A stretch of 64,000 nucleotides of DNA, taken from Aquarana catesbeiana (Eukaryota > Chordata > Amphibia > Anura > Ranidae). The notes beneath the pieces were generated by a model. That model was not told the DNA's origin. It was given only the letters and a program-made list of their open reading frames with translations, and made no database searches. The stretch is taken from assembly GCF_042186555.1 (NCBI RefSeq), contig NC_133330.1, positions 341,693,911 through 341,757,910 of the forward strand, in the 5' to 3' direction. The translations under genes were made by a program, and so were the position numbers. Of this stretch, positions 51,001-59,699 are shown one piece after another (positions within the stretch are counted from its first letter, which is position 1; each line of letters opens with the position of its first letter).

Positions 51001-51846
51001 TTGCTCTGATTTGTATACTAGAGTGCTGACACTATTCTGCATTGTGTTACTATTAGAATGAGCTGTTTGAAAGTATTCAGGAGGGGAAGTACGAATTTCC
51101 GGAGAAGGATTGGTCGCACATCTCCAACCTTGCCAAAGATCTCATCTCTAAGCTGCTGGTTCGGGACGCCAAAGCTCGGCTCGGCGCTGCTCAGGTTCTG
51201 CAGCACCCGTGGGTGCAGGGGGTAAGGGATTCTGGATTTCCTGCTGTACTCCGCTACTACTCTTGTTTCTCCTGTCACTTCTCAATGACAACATCTTTGC
51301 TGCCTGTTCCCCTTGAGGTGTGTGTTCTGTGCTCTGCCCATCTACCTCCTAATGCCTCTGATCTGGCTGCCCCCCCCCCCAATCTTTTTGCCTTCCTTGG
51401 TTTCTGTCCTATCGCCTCCCCCCTGTGTTTTGCCCTTGTGTTGTATTTTGATTCCCATCTCTTCAGTGGTGTTTTTTTTTTTTTTTAGGATGCTCCGGAG
51501 AGAGGACTGCCCACCCCGATGGTTCTTCAGAGGTAAGTCTTCACTGATGAGCCCAGTATTGGTGCTGCTCTTGTCTTCTTGTCGGGTGTAAGTGGTCATA
51601 CATCCCTCTCTGTCTTACAGGAACAGCAGCACCAAGGAGCTCACACTCTTTGCAGCAGAAGCCATCGCAGTGAACCGCCAGCTTTCCCAACATGACAGCG
51701 ACCTGAGTGACGAGAATGAAAGTTTTATCCAGAAGATTTGCTCCATGAGACTTTCTCCTCCCTCTAAATCTCGCCTGGCCAAGCGCCGAGCCCAGGCCCT
51801 GGCCAGCAAAGGCAGCGCTCCCGTTAGTGCCCCTCTGGGGGTGTGA
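38913..51846 (+). CDS. MKNK1: MAP kinase-interacting serine/threonine kinase 1 (MNK1), complete
   Basis: Eleven coding exons total 1239 bases and encode 412 residues, close to the shorter mammalian MNK1 form. MNK1 is activated by ERK and p38 MAP kinases and phosphorylates eIF4E while bound to eIF4G. In order, the protein shows a basic N-terminal patch (KRKKKKRRTR, residues 14-23; NLS and eIF4G-binding region), a glycine loop (44-51), the ATP lysine K66, the helix-C glutamate E82, HRDLKPEN (156-163), the MNK-specific DFD in place of DFG (179-181), activation-loop Thr197 and Thr202, and a C-terminal basic MAPK-docking motif (SRLAKRR). The start MVSSQ and the segment ELTTPCGSAEYMAPEVVEVF favour MKNK1 over MKNK2. 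All splice phases are consistent and no frame is broken. Introns carry large minisatellites and two nested Tc1 elements. Confidence 0.97.
39459..39556 (+). CDS. MKNK1: MKNK1 coding exon 2
   Basis: It encodes residues 34-66, starting DLYQLTDELL, with the glycine loop LGEGAYAKV and ending on the catalytic lysine of YAVK. Donor AAG|GTGACA. Confidence 0.96.
39610..42430. repeat. minisatellite, 41-bp unit and shorter variants, MKNK1 intron
   Basis: Units GGTTGGCGGATAGTTGGTGC and GGGGGTCGGAGTGGGGATGG; a 27-bp variant GGATGGTTAGTGGGCAAGG fills 42080-42300. The + strand is almost free of C, so the array is strongly strand-asymmetric. Confidence 0.94.
42505..42584 (+). CDS. MKNK1: MKNK1 coding exon 3
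   Basis: It encodes IVEKKAGHSRSRVFREVETL and the following YQCQGN, including the helix-C glutamate. The preceding 2.9-kb intron is almost entirely minisatellite. Confidence 0.96.
42670..43290. other. MKNK1 intron, non-repetitive
   Basis: Intron sequence with G runs near 42978 and 43142; no feature recognised. Confidence 0.5.
43295..43590. repeat. minisatellite, 23-bp unit, MKNK1 intron
   Basis: About twelve copies of GAGTGGGTGGGGCACTGTGG plus AGT. It ends 45 bases before coding exon 4. Confidence 0.93.
43636..43709 (+). CDS. MKNK1: MKNK1 coding exon 4
   Basis: It encodes NILELIEFCEDDTRFYLVFE then KLRG, the hinge region of the kinase N-lobe. Donor GGAG|GTGAGC. Confidence 0.96.
43890..44410. 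repeat. two short minisatellites, MKNK1 intron
   Basis: About three 55-bp copies with GGTCTGTCCATAGAT (43890-44035), then about ten diverged copies of GGTAATAGATCAGTATGGGG (44130-44410). Confidence 0.75.
44476..44580 (+). CDS. MKNK1: MKNK1 coding exon 5
   Basis: It encodes SILSHIQRRKHFNEKEAS to DFLHTK, helices D and E of the kinase C-lobe. Acceptor GTGTCTGCAG, donor AAAG|GTGAGA. Confidence 0.96.
44707..44990 (-). mobile_element. Tc1-like element fragment (family 3)
   Basis: The end CACTTGCCAAAAGTATTGGG and, on the minus strand, a transposase tail encoding NIPIDTLLNLVDGLP mark a truncated 3' end. A tiny derivative of the same family is at 63161-63240. Confidence 0.75.
45000..45368. other. 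MKNK1 intron, no feature assigned
   Basis: A CpG-containing stretch (about 45080-45200) without a recognised element. Confidence 0.4.
45370..46366 (-). mobile_element. Tc1-like element (family 4), transposase part
   Basis: Minus-strand transposase in two frames: the N-terminal part with KGYKKISKELRMPISSVQTL, and the catalytic part with FQHDNDPKHKAKSTCHWLQQ and SPDLNIIEPLWENLK. A frameshift separates them. The outer end is truncated. The remaining 5' terminal repeat is at 48778-48979, displaced by another transposon inserted between. Confidence 0.88.
46385..48777 (+). mobile_element. Tc1-like element (family 5) nested in family 4, with expanded terminal repeats
   Basis: Plus-strand transposase: N-terminal HTH part (46747-47208; KELPEELRDRIVARHRSSQG) and catalytic part in another frame (47195-47653; FQQDNDPKHTAK, SPDLNPIEHLWRDLK). 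The first catalytic Asp is changed (WSGETK for WSDETK). The right end is intact (CCCCACTG then TA); the left outer repeat is lost. A 21-bp motif in the terminal repeat is expanded to about 4 copies on the left and about 39 on the right. Confidence 0.88.
47857..48678. repeat. 21-bp minisatellite within a Tc1 terminal repeat
   Basis: About 39 copies of TGTGTGTACAATATGGGGGGC with G/T/C and T/C variants. It ends at ACATTAATGAGGAAA, the normal continuation of the terminal repeat. The mirror-image short array is at 46404-46490. Confidence 0.95.
48778..48979 (-). mobile_element. Tc1-like element (family 4), 5' terminal repeat portion
   Basis: Contains ATGTAAACTTTTGATCAGGG matching the inverse of the sequence at 45390-45415, and ends GAGCACAACTG. 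It is the other end of the element at 45370-46366. Confidence 0.85.
49292..49347 (+). CDS. MKNK1: MKNK1 coding exon 6
   Basis: It encodes IAHRDLKPENILCQYEDK, the catalytic loop with Asp158. The 4.7-kb intron before it contains three Tc1 remnants. Confidence 0.96.
49431..49526 (+). CDS. MKNK1: MKNK1 coding exon 7
   Basis: It encodes VSPVKICDFDLGSG and the activation segment to TPELTTP. It holds the diagnostic DFD and the regulatory Thr197 and Thr202. Confidence 0.96.
49527..50340. other. MKNK1 intron, no feature seen
   Basis: Unique-looking intron sequence between coding exons 7 and 8. Confidence 0.5.
50341..50535 (+). CDS. MKNK1: MKNK1 coding exon 8
   Basis: It encodes CGSAEYMAPEVVEVFTDE to GWDRGEVCKVCQ, with the APE motif and the cysteine-rich MNK insert CGADCGWDRGEVC. 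Confidence 0.96.
50636..50992. repeat. minisatellite, about 36-bp unit, MKNK1 intron
   Basis: Copies of GGCTCATTGTCCTGTATT and GGGGGGTGACTGGG with variable G runs. Confidence 0.85.
51057..51221 (+). CDS. MKNK1: MKNK1 coding exon 9
   Basis: It encodes NELFESIQEGKYEF to QHPWVQG, the end of the kinase domain. Confidence 0.96.
51489..51532 (+). CDS. MKNK1: MKNK1 coding exon 10
   Basis: It encodes DAPERGLPTPMVLQ plus two bases of an Arg codon. The acceptor follows a long T run; the donor is AG|GTAAGT. Confidence 0.95.
51621..51846 (+). CDS. MKNK1: MKNK1 coding exon 11 (terminal)
   Basis: It encodes NSSTKELTLFAAEAIAVNRQ to the C-terminus APLGV and TGA. It contains the basic MAPK-docking segment KSRLAKRR. 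Confidence 0.95.
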
Positions 51847-51894
51847 CCTCGGAGGACTGCGCTGTACCCCCATCATATGGCACTTTTCTCCAGT

Positions 51895-52630
51895 CTGGGC
51901 CTCATGTCAGCTGTCTGCCTATATATCCTCAGGGCCCCGTGTCAGCGGCTCTTCTATATATCCCCAGTCTGGGCCCCGTGTCAGCGGCTCTTCTATATAT
52001 CCCCAGTCTGGGCCCCATGTCAACGGCCCGTCCTATATATATCCCCAGTCTGGGCCCCGTGTCAACGGCCCGTCCTATATATATCCCCAGTCTGGGCCCC
52101 GTGTCAACGGCCCGTCCTATATATATCCCCAGTCTGGGCCCCGTGTCAACGGCCCGTCCTATATATATCCCCAGTCTGGGCCCCGTGTCAACGGCCCGTC
52201 CTATATATATCCCCAGTCTGGGCCCCGTGTCAACGGCCCGTCCTATATATATCCCCAGTCTGGGCCCCGTGTCAGCAGCCCGTCCTATATATATCCCCAG
52301 TCTGGGCCCCGTGTCAACGGCCCGTCCTATATATATCCCCAGTCTGGGCCCCGTGTCAACGGCCCGTCCTATATATATCCCCAGTCTGGGCCCCGTGTCA
52401 ACGGCCCGTCCTATATATATCCCCAGTCTGGGCCCCGTGTCAGCAGCCCGTCCTATATATATCCCCAGTCTGGGCCCCGTGTCAGCGGCTCGTCCTATAT
52501 ATATCCCCAGTCTGGGCCCCGTGTCAGCGGCTCGTCCTATATATATCCCCAGTCTGGGCCCCGTGTCAGCGGCCCGTCCTATATATATCCCCAGTCTGGG
52601 CCCCGTGTCAGCGGCTCTTCTATACATTGC
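51895..52630. repeat. 42-bp minisatellite in the MKNK1 3'UTR
   Basis: About 17 copies of CCTATATATATCCCCAGTCT plus GGGCCCCGTGTCAACGGCCC. It begins 48 bases after the stop codon. Every frame is open through it, but it is noncoding. Confidence 0.94.
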
Positions 52631-53136
52631 TTTTATCTAAATCCTGTTTTTAAACTTTTTACTAATAATTCGGAGCTTCCTTTTTTATAGAAGAAGAAAT
52701 CAATATAGTTAAATAACGGTGACGCTTACCTCTGCGTGTTCCTCCAGAATTGTACGGGTGTCTCGGGTGCTATTGGAGACGCCATAAGAGTAGGAAGAGG
52801 AATGGCGGACGATGAATGTGATTCCCCCTCCCCCCCCCCCACACACACACTATATGCTCTGCCGTCAACATAACTGCCTCATGTCCGTCTGTATGTTCTT
52901 ATATCCGTCTGTATGTCATGTCCATCTGTTTTGTGTTTCTCTTCATCAGAAGAGTTTGTTGTGCCATTTTTGTGTACAGAGAAGTTATTTTTTTTATTTT
53001 TTTTTAGCATTACATATTTTTGTATGGTGGGCGAGGAAAGGTTTTGTACAGAGAATGTAAATCTGTTCCGGCCAAAATGTGAAGATCCTGCAGAGAGTTT
53101 TATTTGTCGATTTGTTATTTAATTCATATCGAAAGA

Positions 53137-53142
53137 AATAAA
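53137..53142 (+). terminator. MKNK1: MKNK1 poly(A) signal AATAAA
   Basis: A canonical AATAAA in an AT-rich context, followed about 20 bases later by a GT-rich run. Confidence 0.7.
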
Positions 53143-53361
53143 TTTTTATCTTTTATAGCAATGTGTGTGTGTGTGGAGCCGTGTTGTTTGTTCAGGGTTT
53201 CCGGTGTCGGAGTTCCTCTGTATCTTCCTCCTATCATTCCTTTTATTTTCCCAGAATACTCAGCTGCTGTTCACATAGAGCCCATCTGCACCATCATGCA
53301 CTCAGCTTATCTGATATACACCCTAATGATCATCTGAGGGGCACAGGGATTCAGATACATC

Positions 53362-53499
53362 CAGGGGTCTTCAAACTATGGCCCTCCAGTTGTTCAGGAA
53401 CTACAATTCCTGTCATGTGTGTGAATGTGAGAGTTTTACAATGCCTCATGGGATATGTAGTTCTGCAACAGCTGGAGGGCCATAGTTTGAGGATCCTTG
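53362..53499. mobile_element. hAT-type MITE, palindromic
   Basis: Starts CAGGGGTCTTCAAACTATGG and returns as CCATAGTTTGAGGATCC. No clear 8-bp duplication. A matching end is embedded near 21921-21948. Confidence 0.75.
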
Positions 53500-53786
53500 G
53501 GCTATACTGTCGCCTACAGGAGACAGAAAAAAAAAAAAAAAAAAAACAGTGCCAGCCCAGTATATATCCCTCCTTACTCCCAGCATGCCTCGGGGGTTTT
53601 TTTTTTTTGTTTTTTTTGCTAGTGTCCTAGGAGGACAGACGCCTTATGTCTGCTCGGCTGAAAAAAGTCTGATCTTTTTGTAGTTCTTTTCTTTGTCGTA
53701 CAGGGCGGGACACTGAGCATCTGGTAGTAAACTGTTACACCACTTGTACCTACAGGTAAGCCTATAATAAGCTTTACTTGTAGATA

Positions 53787-54830
53787 CAGGTGCATCTCAT
53801 AAAATGAATTTTTGTTGATGATTTTCTAATTTTAATTCAAAAAGTGATACGTATATATAGATTCTTTACACACAGAGTGATATATTTTAAGCATTCCTTT
53901 CTTTTGAATTTGATTATGGCTTACAGCTGGTGAAAGCCCAAAATACAGTATCTCAGAATATTACATAAGACCAATAAAAAAAAAAAAAAAAATTGATTAC
54001 AGAAATTTAGACTTGGTTAAAAAGTCTGTCCATGTACAGCAGGGATATGCAATTAGTGGACCTCCAGCTGTTGCAAAACTACAAGTCCCGTCATGCCTCT
54101 GGCTGTCATGCTTATGGCTTTCAGAGTTTTGCTATGCCTCATGGGATTTGTAGTTCTGCAACAGCTGGAGGTCCGCTAATTGCATATCCCTGATTTACAG
54201 AATAGGATGCACTCAATACTTGGTCGGGGCTCCTTTTGCATGAATTGTGGCATCAATGCGGCGTGGCATGGAGGTGATCAGCCTGGGGCACTGCTGAGGT
54301 GTTATGGAAGCCCGGGTTGCTTTGGTAGGGGCTTTCAGCCCGTCTGCATTGTTGGGTCTGGTGTCTCTCATCTTCCTCTTAATACCCCACAGATTCTCTA
54401 TGGGATTTAGGTCAAGCGAGTTTGCTGGCCAATCAAGCGCAGTGAGCCCATGATCATGTGCCAGGTATTTGGTACTTTTGGCAGTGTGGGGAGGTGCCAA
54501 ATCCTGCTGGAAAATGAAATCATCATCTCCATAAATCTGGTCAGCAGAGGGAAGTATGAAGAGCTCTACAATTTCCTGCTAGAGAGCTGCACTGACTTTG
54601 GACTTGATAAAACACAGGAGGACCAACACCAGCAGATGACACGACTCCCCAAATCATCACCGACTGTGGAGAAATTTTGCGTTCAATTTAGAAATCGAGG
54701 TCCCGGAGTCTGGAGGAAGAGTGGAGATACACAGAATCCAAGTTGCATGAGGTCCATGTGAAGTTTCCACAGTCAGTGATGATTTGGGGAGTCGTGTCAT
54801 CTGCTGGTGTTGGTCCTCCTGTGTTTTAAC
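53787..54830 (-). mobile_element. Tc1-like element (family 6), rearranged
   Basis: The outer end CAGGTGCATCTCATAAAATG follows a TA. The minus strand encodes LAPPHTAKSTKYLAHDHG and SLDLNPIENLWGIKRKM, the second Asp/Glu region of a Tc1 transposase. It carries a hAT MITE (54040-54192) and a 60-base inverted duplication of its own catalytic region (54609-54669 and 54766-54827). The right terminal repeat is not seen. Confidence 0.78.
54040..54192. mobile_element. hAT-type MITE with 8-bp target duplication
   Basis: Palindrome from CAGGGATATGCAATTAG to CTAATTGCATATCCCTG. Flanked by ATGTACAG (54032-54039) and ATTTACAG (54193-54200), seven of eight matching. Confidence 0.85.
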
Positions 54831-55091
54831 AGTTGAGGAGATATTCAGAGTACACCCAGCCGATGACATCACTGGCTCGTGCGCTCTGAAGGTTTGGCTT
54901 ACAATGCCAGAAACGGCTGCTCCTGTGTGCATGCGTTGGAGTGACATCGTCTCGCCCATGGACACTCATGTAGTTGGAGATCATGAACGCAGAAGGAAGA
55001 CGGGGAAGATGTCAGCCCTTTGAGCGGTGACATTGCGGTTCTGGAGGGCTTTGTTCTAAGGTAAGTTTCTCCTGCTAGTATGCGATGCATA

Positions 55092-57106
55092 CAGTGCCTT
55101 GAAAAAGTATTCATCCCCTTGAAACTTTCCACATTTTGTCATGTTACAACCAAAAACGTATATGTATTTTATGTGATCGACCAACACAAAGTGGCACACG
55201 ATTGTGAAGTGGAAGGAAAATGATGAATGGCTTTCAATTTTTTTTTTATAAATAAATATGTGAAAAGTGTGGGGGGCATTTTTATAGTGCCCCCTTTACT
55301 CTGATACCCCTAACTAAAATCTAGTGGAACCAATTGCCTTCAGAAGTCACCTAATTAGTAAATAGAGAAAGAGTCCACCTGTGTGTAATTTATTCTCCGT
55401 ATAAATACAGCTGCTCCGTGGAGCCCTCAGAGGTTTGTTAGAGAACCTTAGTGAACAAACAGCATCATGAAGGTCAAGGAACACACCAGACAGGTCAGGG
55501 ATAAAGTTGTGGAGAAGTATAAAGCAGGGTTAGGTTATAAAAAAAATCTCCCAAGCTTTGAACATCTCACGGAGCTCTGTTCAATCCATCATCGGAAAAT
55601 GGAAAGAGTATGGCACAACTGCAAACCTACCAAGACATGGCCGTCCACCTAAACTGACCGGCCGGGTAAGGAGAACATTCATCAGAGAAGAGCCAAGAGG
55701 TCCATGGTAACTCTGGAGGAGCTGCAGAGATCCACAGCTCAGGTGGGAGAATCTGTCCACAGGACAACTATTAGTCGTGTTCTCCACAAATCTGCCCTTT
55801 ACGGAAGAGTGACAAGAAGAAAGACATTGGTGAAAGAAAGTCATAAGAAGTCCTGTTTGTAGTTTGTGAGAAGCCATGTGGAGGACACAGCAAACATGTG
55901 GAAGAAGGTGATCTGGTCACATGAGACCAAAATTCAACTTTTTAGCCTAAAAGTAAAACGCTATGTGTGGGGGGAAAACTAACACTGAACATCACCCTGA
56001 ACACACCATCCCCACCGTGAAACATGGTGGTGGCAGCATCATGTGGTGGGGATGCTTTTCTTCAGCAGGGACAGGGAAGCTGGTCAGAGTTGATGGGAAG
56101 ATGGATGGAGACAAATACAGGACAATCTTAGAAGAAAACATGTTATGCCGCGTACACACAAGTGGAATTTCCAACAGAAAGCGTCCGATGGGAGCTTTTC
56201 ATCATATATTCCGACCGTGTGTAGGCCCTATCGGACTTTTTCAGTTGAAAAAATTCAGACGGACTTAGAGAACATGTTCTATATTTTTCCGATGGAACAA
56301 ATTACTATCGGAAAAACCGCTCGTCTGTATGCTGTTCAGATGCACCAAAAACGACGCATGCTCTGAAGCAAGTACGAGACAGAAGCTACTGGCTATTGAA
56401 CTTCCGTTTTCTAGTTCCATCGTAAGTGTTGTACGTCACCGCGTTTTGGACGGTATGAATTTGGTGTGACCGTGTGTATGCAAGAAGGCTTGAGCGGAAC
56501 TCTGTCGGAAAAACCTTTAGAGTTTATTCCGACGGCAAAACCGGTCGTGTGTACAGGGCATTATAGTCTGGAAAAGACTTGAGACTGGGGGGGAGGTTCA
56601 CCTTCCAGCAGGACAACGACCCGAAACATCCAGCCAGAGCTACAATGGAATGGTTTAGATCAAAGCATATTCATGTGTTAGAATGGCCCAGTCACAGTCC
56701 AGACCTAAATCACATTGAGAATCTGTGGCAAGACTTGAAAATTGCTGTTCACAGACGCTCTCCATCCAATCTGACAGAGCTTGAGATATTTTACAAAGAA
56801 GAATGGGCAGAAATGTCCCTCTCTAGATGTGCAAAGCTGGTAGAGACATCCCCAAAAAGACTTGTAGAGAAAGGGGGTTCTACAAAGTATTGACTCCGGG
56901 GGGCGCCATACAAATGTACCCCACATTTTTCACATATTTATTTGTATAATTTATAATTTTCCTTCCACTTCACAATTATGTGACACTTTGTGTTGGTCTA
57001 TCACATAAAATCCCAATAAAATACAGTTATGTTTTTTGTTGTAACATGACAAAATGTGGAACATGTGGGACATTTCAAGGGGTATGAATACTTTTTCAAG
57101 GCACTG
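55092..57106 (+). mobile_element. Tc1-like transposon (family 1), both ends present
   Basis: Terminal repeats CAGTGCCTTGAAAAAGTATT and its complement, with TA at 55090-55091 and 57107-57108. Transposase fragments: the HTH region from 55467, KHGGGSIMWWGCFSSAGTGK (about 56020) and the catalytic end FQQDNDPKHPARATMEW with SPDLNHIENLWQDLK (56579-56893). Frameshifts and a MITE at 56146-56560 break it. Confidence 0.93.
56146..56560. mobile_element. TTA-target MITE, family B, nested in Tc1
   Basis: Ends TGCCGCGTACACACAAG and GTCGTGTGTACAGGGCA, with TTA at 56143-56145 and 56561-56563. Occupies the same Tc1 site as the family A copy at 21498. Confidence 0.88.
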
Positions 57107-57108
57107 TA

Positions 57109-58020
57109 GAAATGCAATTATTTCAGTAAATATAAACTGCTAAATACCTTTTCTCATCAGCAGTATATAGCAGTCATGTGACTTCTATCAGTGTCTGGTT
57201 AAAGCTTGTAGGAGGAGTTTTCATTCACCGCTGACTGTCCTATGAAGCTGCACGACACCTAACCCTCTGTCAGGACTGTTGATTGGTCCTGTGCTAATCA
57301 CATGCACTCTCCCAAGAAAAAAAAAAAAACCCCAGCAATACACACCAAACTGAGCATGTGCAGAGTGCCTCCAAAGGTGCTGTACTATGGGGAGATGGAA
57401 TGGGGACTGTGGAAGAAGGGGAGGATCAGAAAAGACAGGCTCAAACAGCTTTTTTACACAATGCAGATGATTAACCCCTTAGGTTCCACAGTGAGCATAA
57501 CAAGCATGTTTTACTGCATATACAGACTGATTTTACTGTCGTGAGCTTAATAACACTTTTAAATAAAACCAGGCTGGTTGGTAAATTGAGCTTGTAAATT
57601 CTTTGGTTTCATTTGACATGCGTCTGCCCTTCCAGTGCTCCTTGCTGTGAAGACCCCAGTTATAGGTGGGGGCAGTGACCTTTTTTTTTTTTTGTATTAA
57701 TAACACTTGAAAGTGGAGTTCCAGCCTAAACCTAACTAGTCTTAAAAATGTCCCCTCCCCCCTCCTAACACCTATGCTGACTAGACCGTGTAAAAAAAAA
57801 ATGTGTATAATTACCTATTTTCAGCCTGCTGCAGTCCGGTTACAAGATCCGCTGATCACCACCTCAAAGCCATCTGTAAGGCCACAAAATTGGCATTCAT
57901 GTGATTATCATTCACAAAGCCCGGCCTACGCACATGAAGGCTCCCCATCCTGCAAGATGGATGCAGTAGGAGGGGGTGACCATGGCGCAATGCGGAATAT
58001 GAGGTTGACGGTGTAGTTTT
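57109..58020. other. intergenic, no gene seen
   Basis: Unique-looking sequence with A or T runs near 57318 and 57680. Confidence 0.5.
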
Positions 58021-58024
58021 TGTT

Positions 58025-58379
58025 ATGATAAACTCCGAAGGTTTTTCCGAAGGTCTTGCATGCCCACGGTCACACCAAATTCCAACCGTCAAGAACGCGG
58101 TGACGCACAACACGTACGACGGGACTAGAAAGACCGAGCGCTTCCGTCTCGTACTTGCTTCAGAGCATGCGCCGTTTTTGATGCTTCGGAACAGCATACA
58201 GACGAGCGTTTTTTTCCGATAGTAGTTCCGTCGGAAAAATATAGAGCATGTTCTCTATCTAAGTCCGTCAGAATTTTCGATGGAAAGAGTCCGATGGGGC
58301 CTACACAAGGTCGGAATATACGATGAAAAGCTCCCATCGGACTTTTTCTGACGGAAATTCCGCTCGTGTGTACGCGGCA
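58025..58379. mobile_element. TTA-target MITE, family B, left-truncated
   Basis: Reverse orientation relative to the copy at 56146. The right end CGTGTGTACGCGGCA is followed by TAA. About 30 bases of the opposite end are missing. Confidence 0.8.
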
Positions 58380-58699
58380 TAAGTCTTGTATCAGACTCAA
58401 TTTGTACAGTTTTATAAATATTCAAAAATAAAATTAATTTTCACTTCAACCGGGACATCTTTTTCTCCGTTCCTCTGTCCAGCTCATCAGAAGGTCGGTC
58501 GTCTCCCTGTCCCGGCGTCCCCATTACCTGGTTGCAGTTAATGCTCTGTGTGTGTCTAACTTCCAGCTTTGCTTTCATCAGGACTGGCTCTCTTCCTCAT
58601 TCCTAAGGTTCGCTTTTTAGGGGTCAACCTGCTTCTTGTCCCATCACTTCCTTGTGGCTCAGACAGGTCATCATCCGAGGTTATGGTCTCATGGTGTTT

Positions 58700-58800
58700 T
58701 GTTCAAGCGCGGTTATCTGTGTGAAACGCGCTAACATTTTTATCTGCTGGTGCTCGTTGTGCTTTATATTATTTTATTTGTTGATTACTACAATAAAGAT
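58700..58800 (+). ncRNA. decayed hammerhead-like element end, locus 5
   Basis: GAAAC at 58723-58727 is preceded by a 6-bp wobble-rich stem (GCGCGG/CTGTGT, loop TTAT, 58707-58722). The upstream core TTGTTCAAG keeps six of nine positions of CTGATGAAG. AATAAAG follows at 58792. It is too decayed to be active. Confidence 0.35.
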
Positions 58801-59499
58801 TTTGGCACCCTTTCCGGAGTGTGCGGCCATTGGTCCATATTACCCTCCTGATGGTCTTATGATTGGGCTCTTCCCTTTCCAGTCAAGGCGTTCTCCTAGA
58901 TCTGTGAGGACTTCTTGGACTCTTTGGCGTCGGGCCTCTGCTTCCCTGGTTGTAAAGCTGCCCCCCCCCCCCCCCCCCCGTTTTTTGTTCACACGTCCTT
59001 TACATTTTACCAGATGGATGTTCATGCTCTCGGTACTGCTTTTTCCAGAAAGCTGAGGCATGCTGGGAGTAGGAGGGGTTATAGCAGGATGGCCCTGTTG
59101 TGTATTTTTTTTATTTCCAGTGTCCAAATCTTACTGTAGGCAGCAGTACAACCAAAGAGACTACCAAGATTTTGAGACTTTCAAGCGTCCCTCAATGAGT
59201 TCAGTAAAAAACTCCAATTTAATTGACTTGAATAGGACCTGCATCCAGCTGTCCTCGTGTCTGATTCTGCTTTGAATGATCTTTGCCCAGGGGGTGTGGT
59301 CATGGTTAGGTGATCGCCGCCATATTGGTGGTGATGTCACACTGGGTCATCTTCTGGGGGTGTGGTCATTTTAGTTGATCTCTGCTTTGCCAAGAGTGTA
59401 TTTTTTTGTCCAGCGAGTGGTCATGTTGGATGATCTCCGCCATACTGGTGATATGGCCACACTGAATCATTTCCTGGTAGTTGTGGTTATATTGGATGA

Positions 59500-59685
59500 T
59501 GTCCTTGAGGGCTCCTCAATCCAATGAATGTTTTAAAAAAGGTCTTAAGACATTTCTTTTTAGCAAAGCTTTTTGTTCTTTTTAGATGTTCGTTTCATTG
59601 TATAAACTGCTCATTTTAACCTGTGGCACTTCGAGATCTTTTGATGTAAAGTACATTATAAATAAAATGTATTATTATTATGTCT
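59500..59685 (+). mobile_element. LINE 3' tail fragment (L2-like)
   Basis: Ends with TGTAAAGTACATTATAAATA and a TTATTATTAT repeat, a typical non-LTR tail. The preceding frame resembles the conserved C-terminus (KKVLRHFFLAKLF). Confidence 0.65.
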
Positions 59686-59699
59686 GCTCTGCTGGGGAG

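Larger units (their letters stand above)
51847..53160 (+). other. MKNK1: MKNK1 3' untranslated region
   Basis: From the MKNK1 stop to just after an AATAAA at 53137-53142. It includes a 42-bp minisatellite (51895-52630) and T-rich tracts. A GT-rich element (TGTGTGTGTGTG) begins at about 53162, as expected downstream of a cleavage site. Confidence 0.7.

Noticed and set aside
38913..51846. MKNK2 as the kinase identity (and MOB3A for the MOB gene)
   Set aside because: MVSSQ, ELTTPCGSAEYMAPEVVEVF and MALCL at the MOB start fit MKNK1 and MOB3C; MKNK2 and MOB3A differ at these positions as I recall them.
51827..52690. Possible C-terminal extension of MKNK1 through the 42-bp array
   Set aside because: The MKNK1 frame ends at TGA 51844-51846; the long frames here are other registers of a 3'UTR minisatellite.
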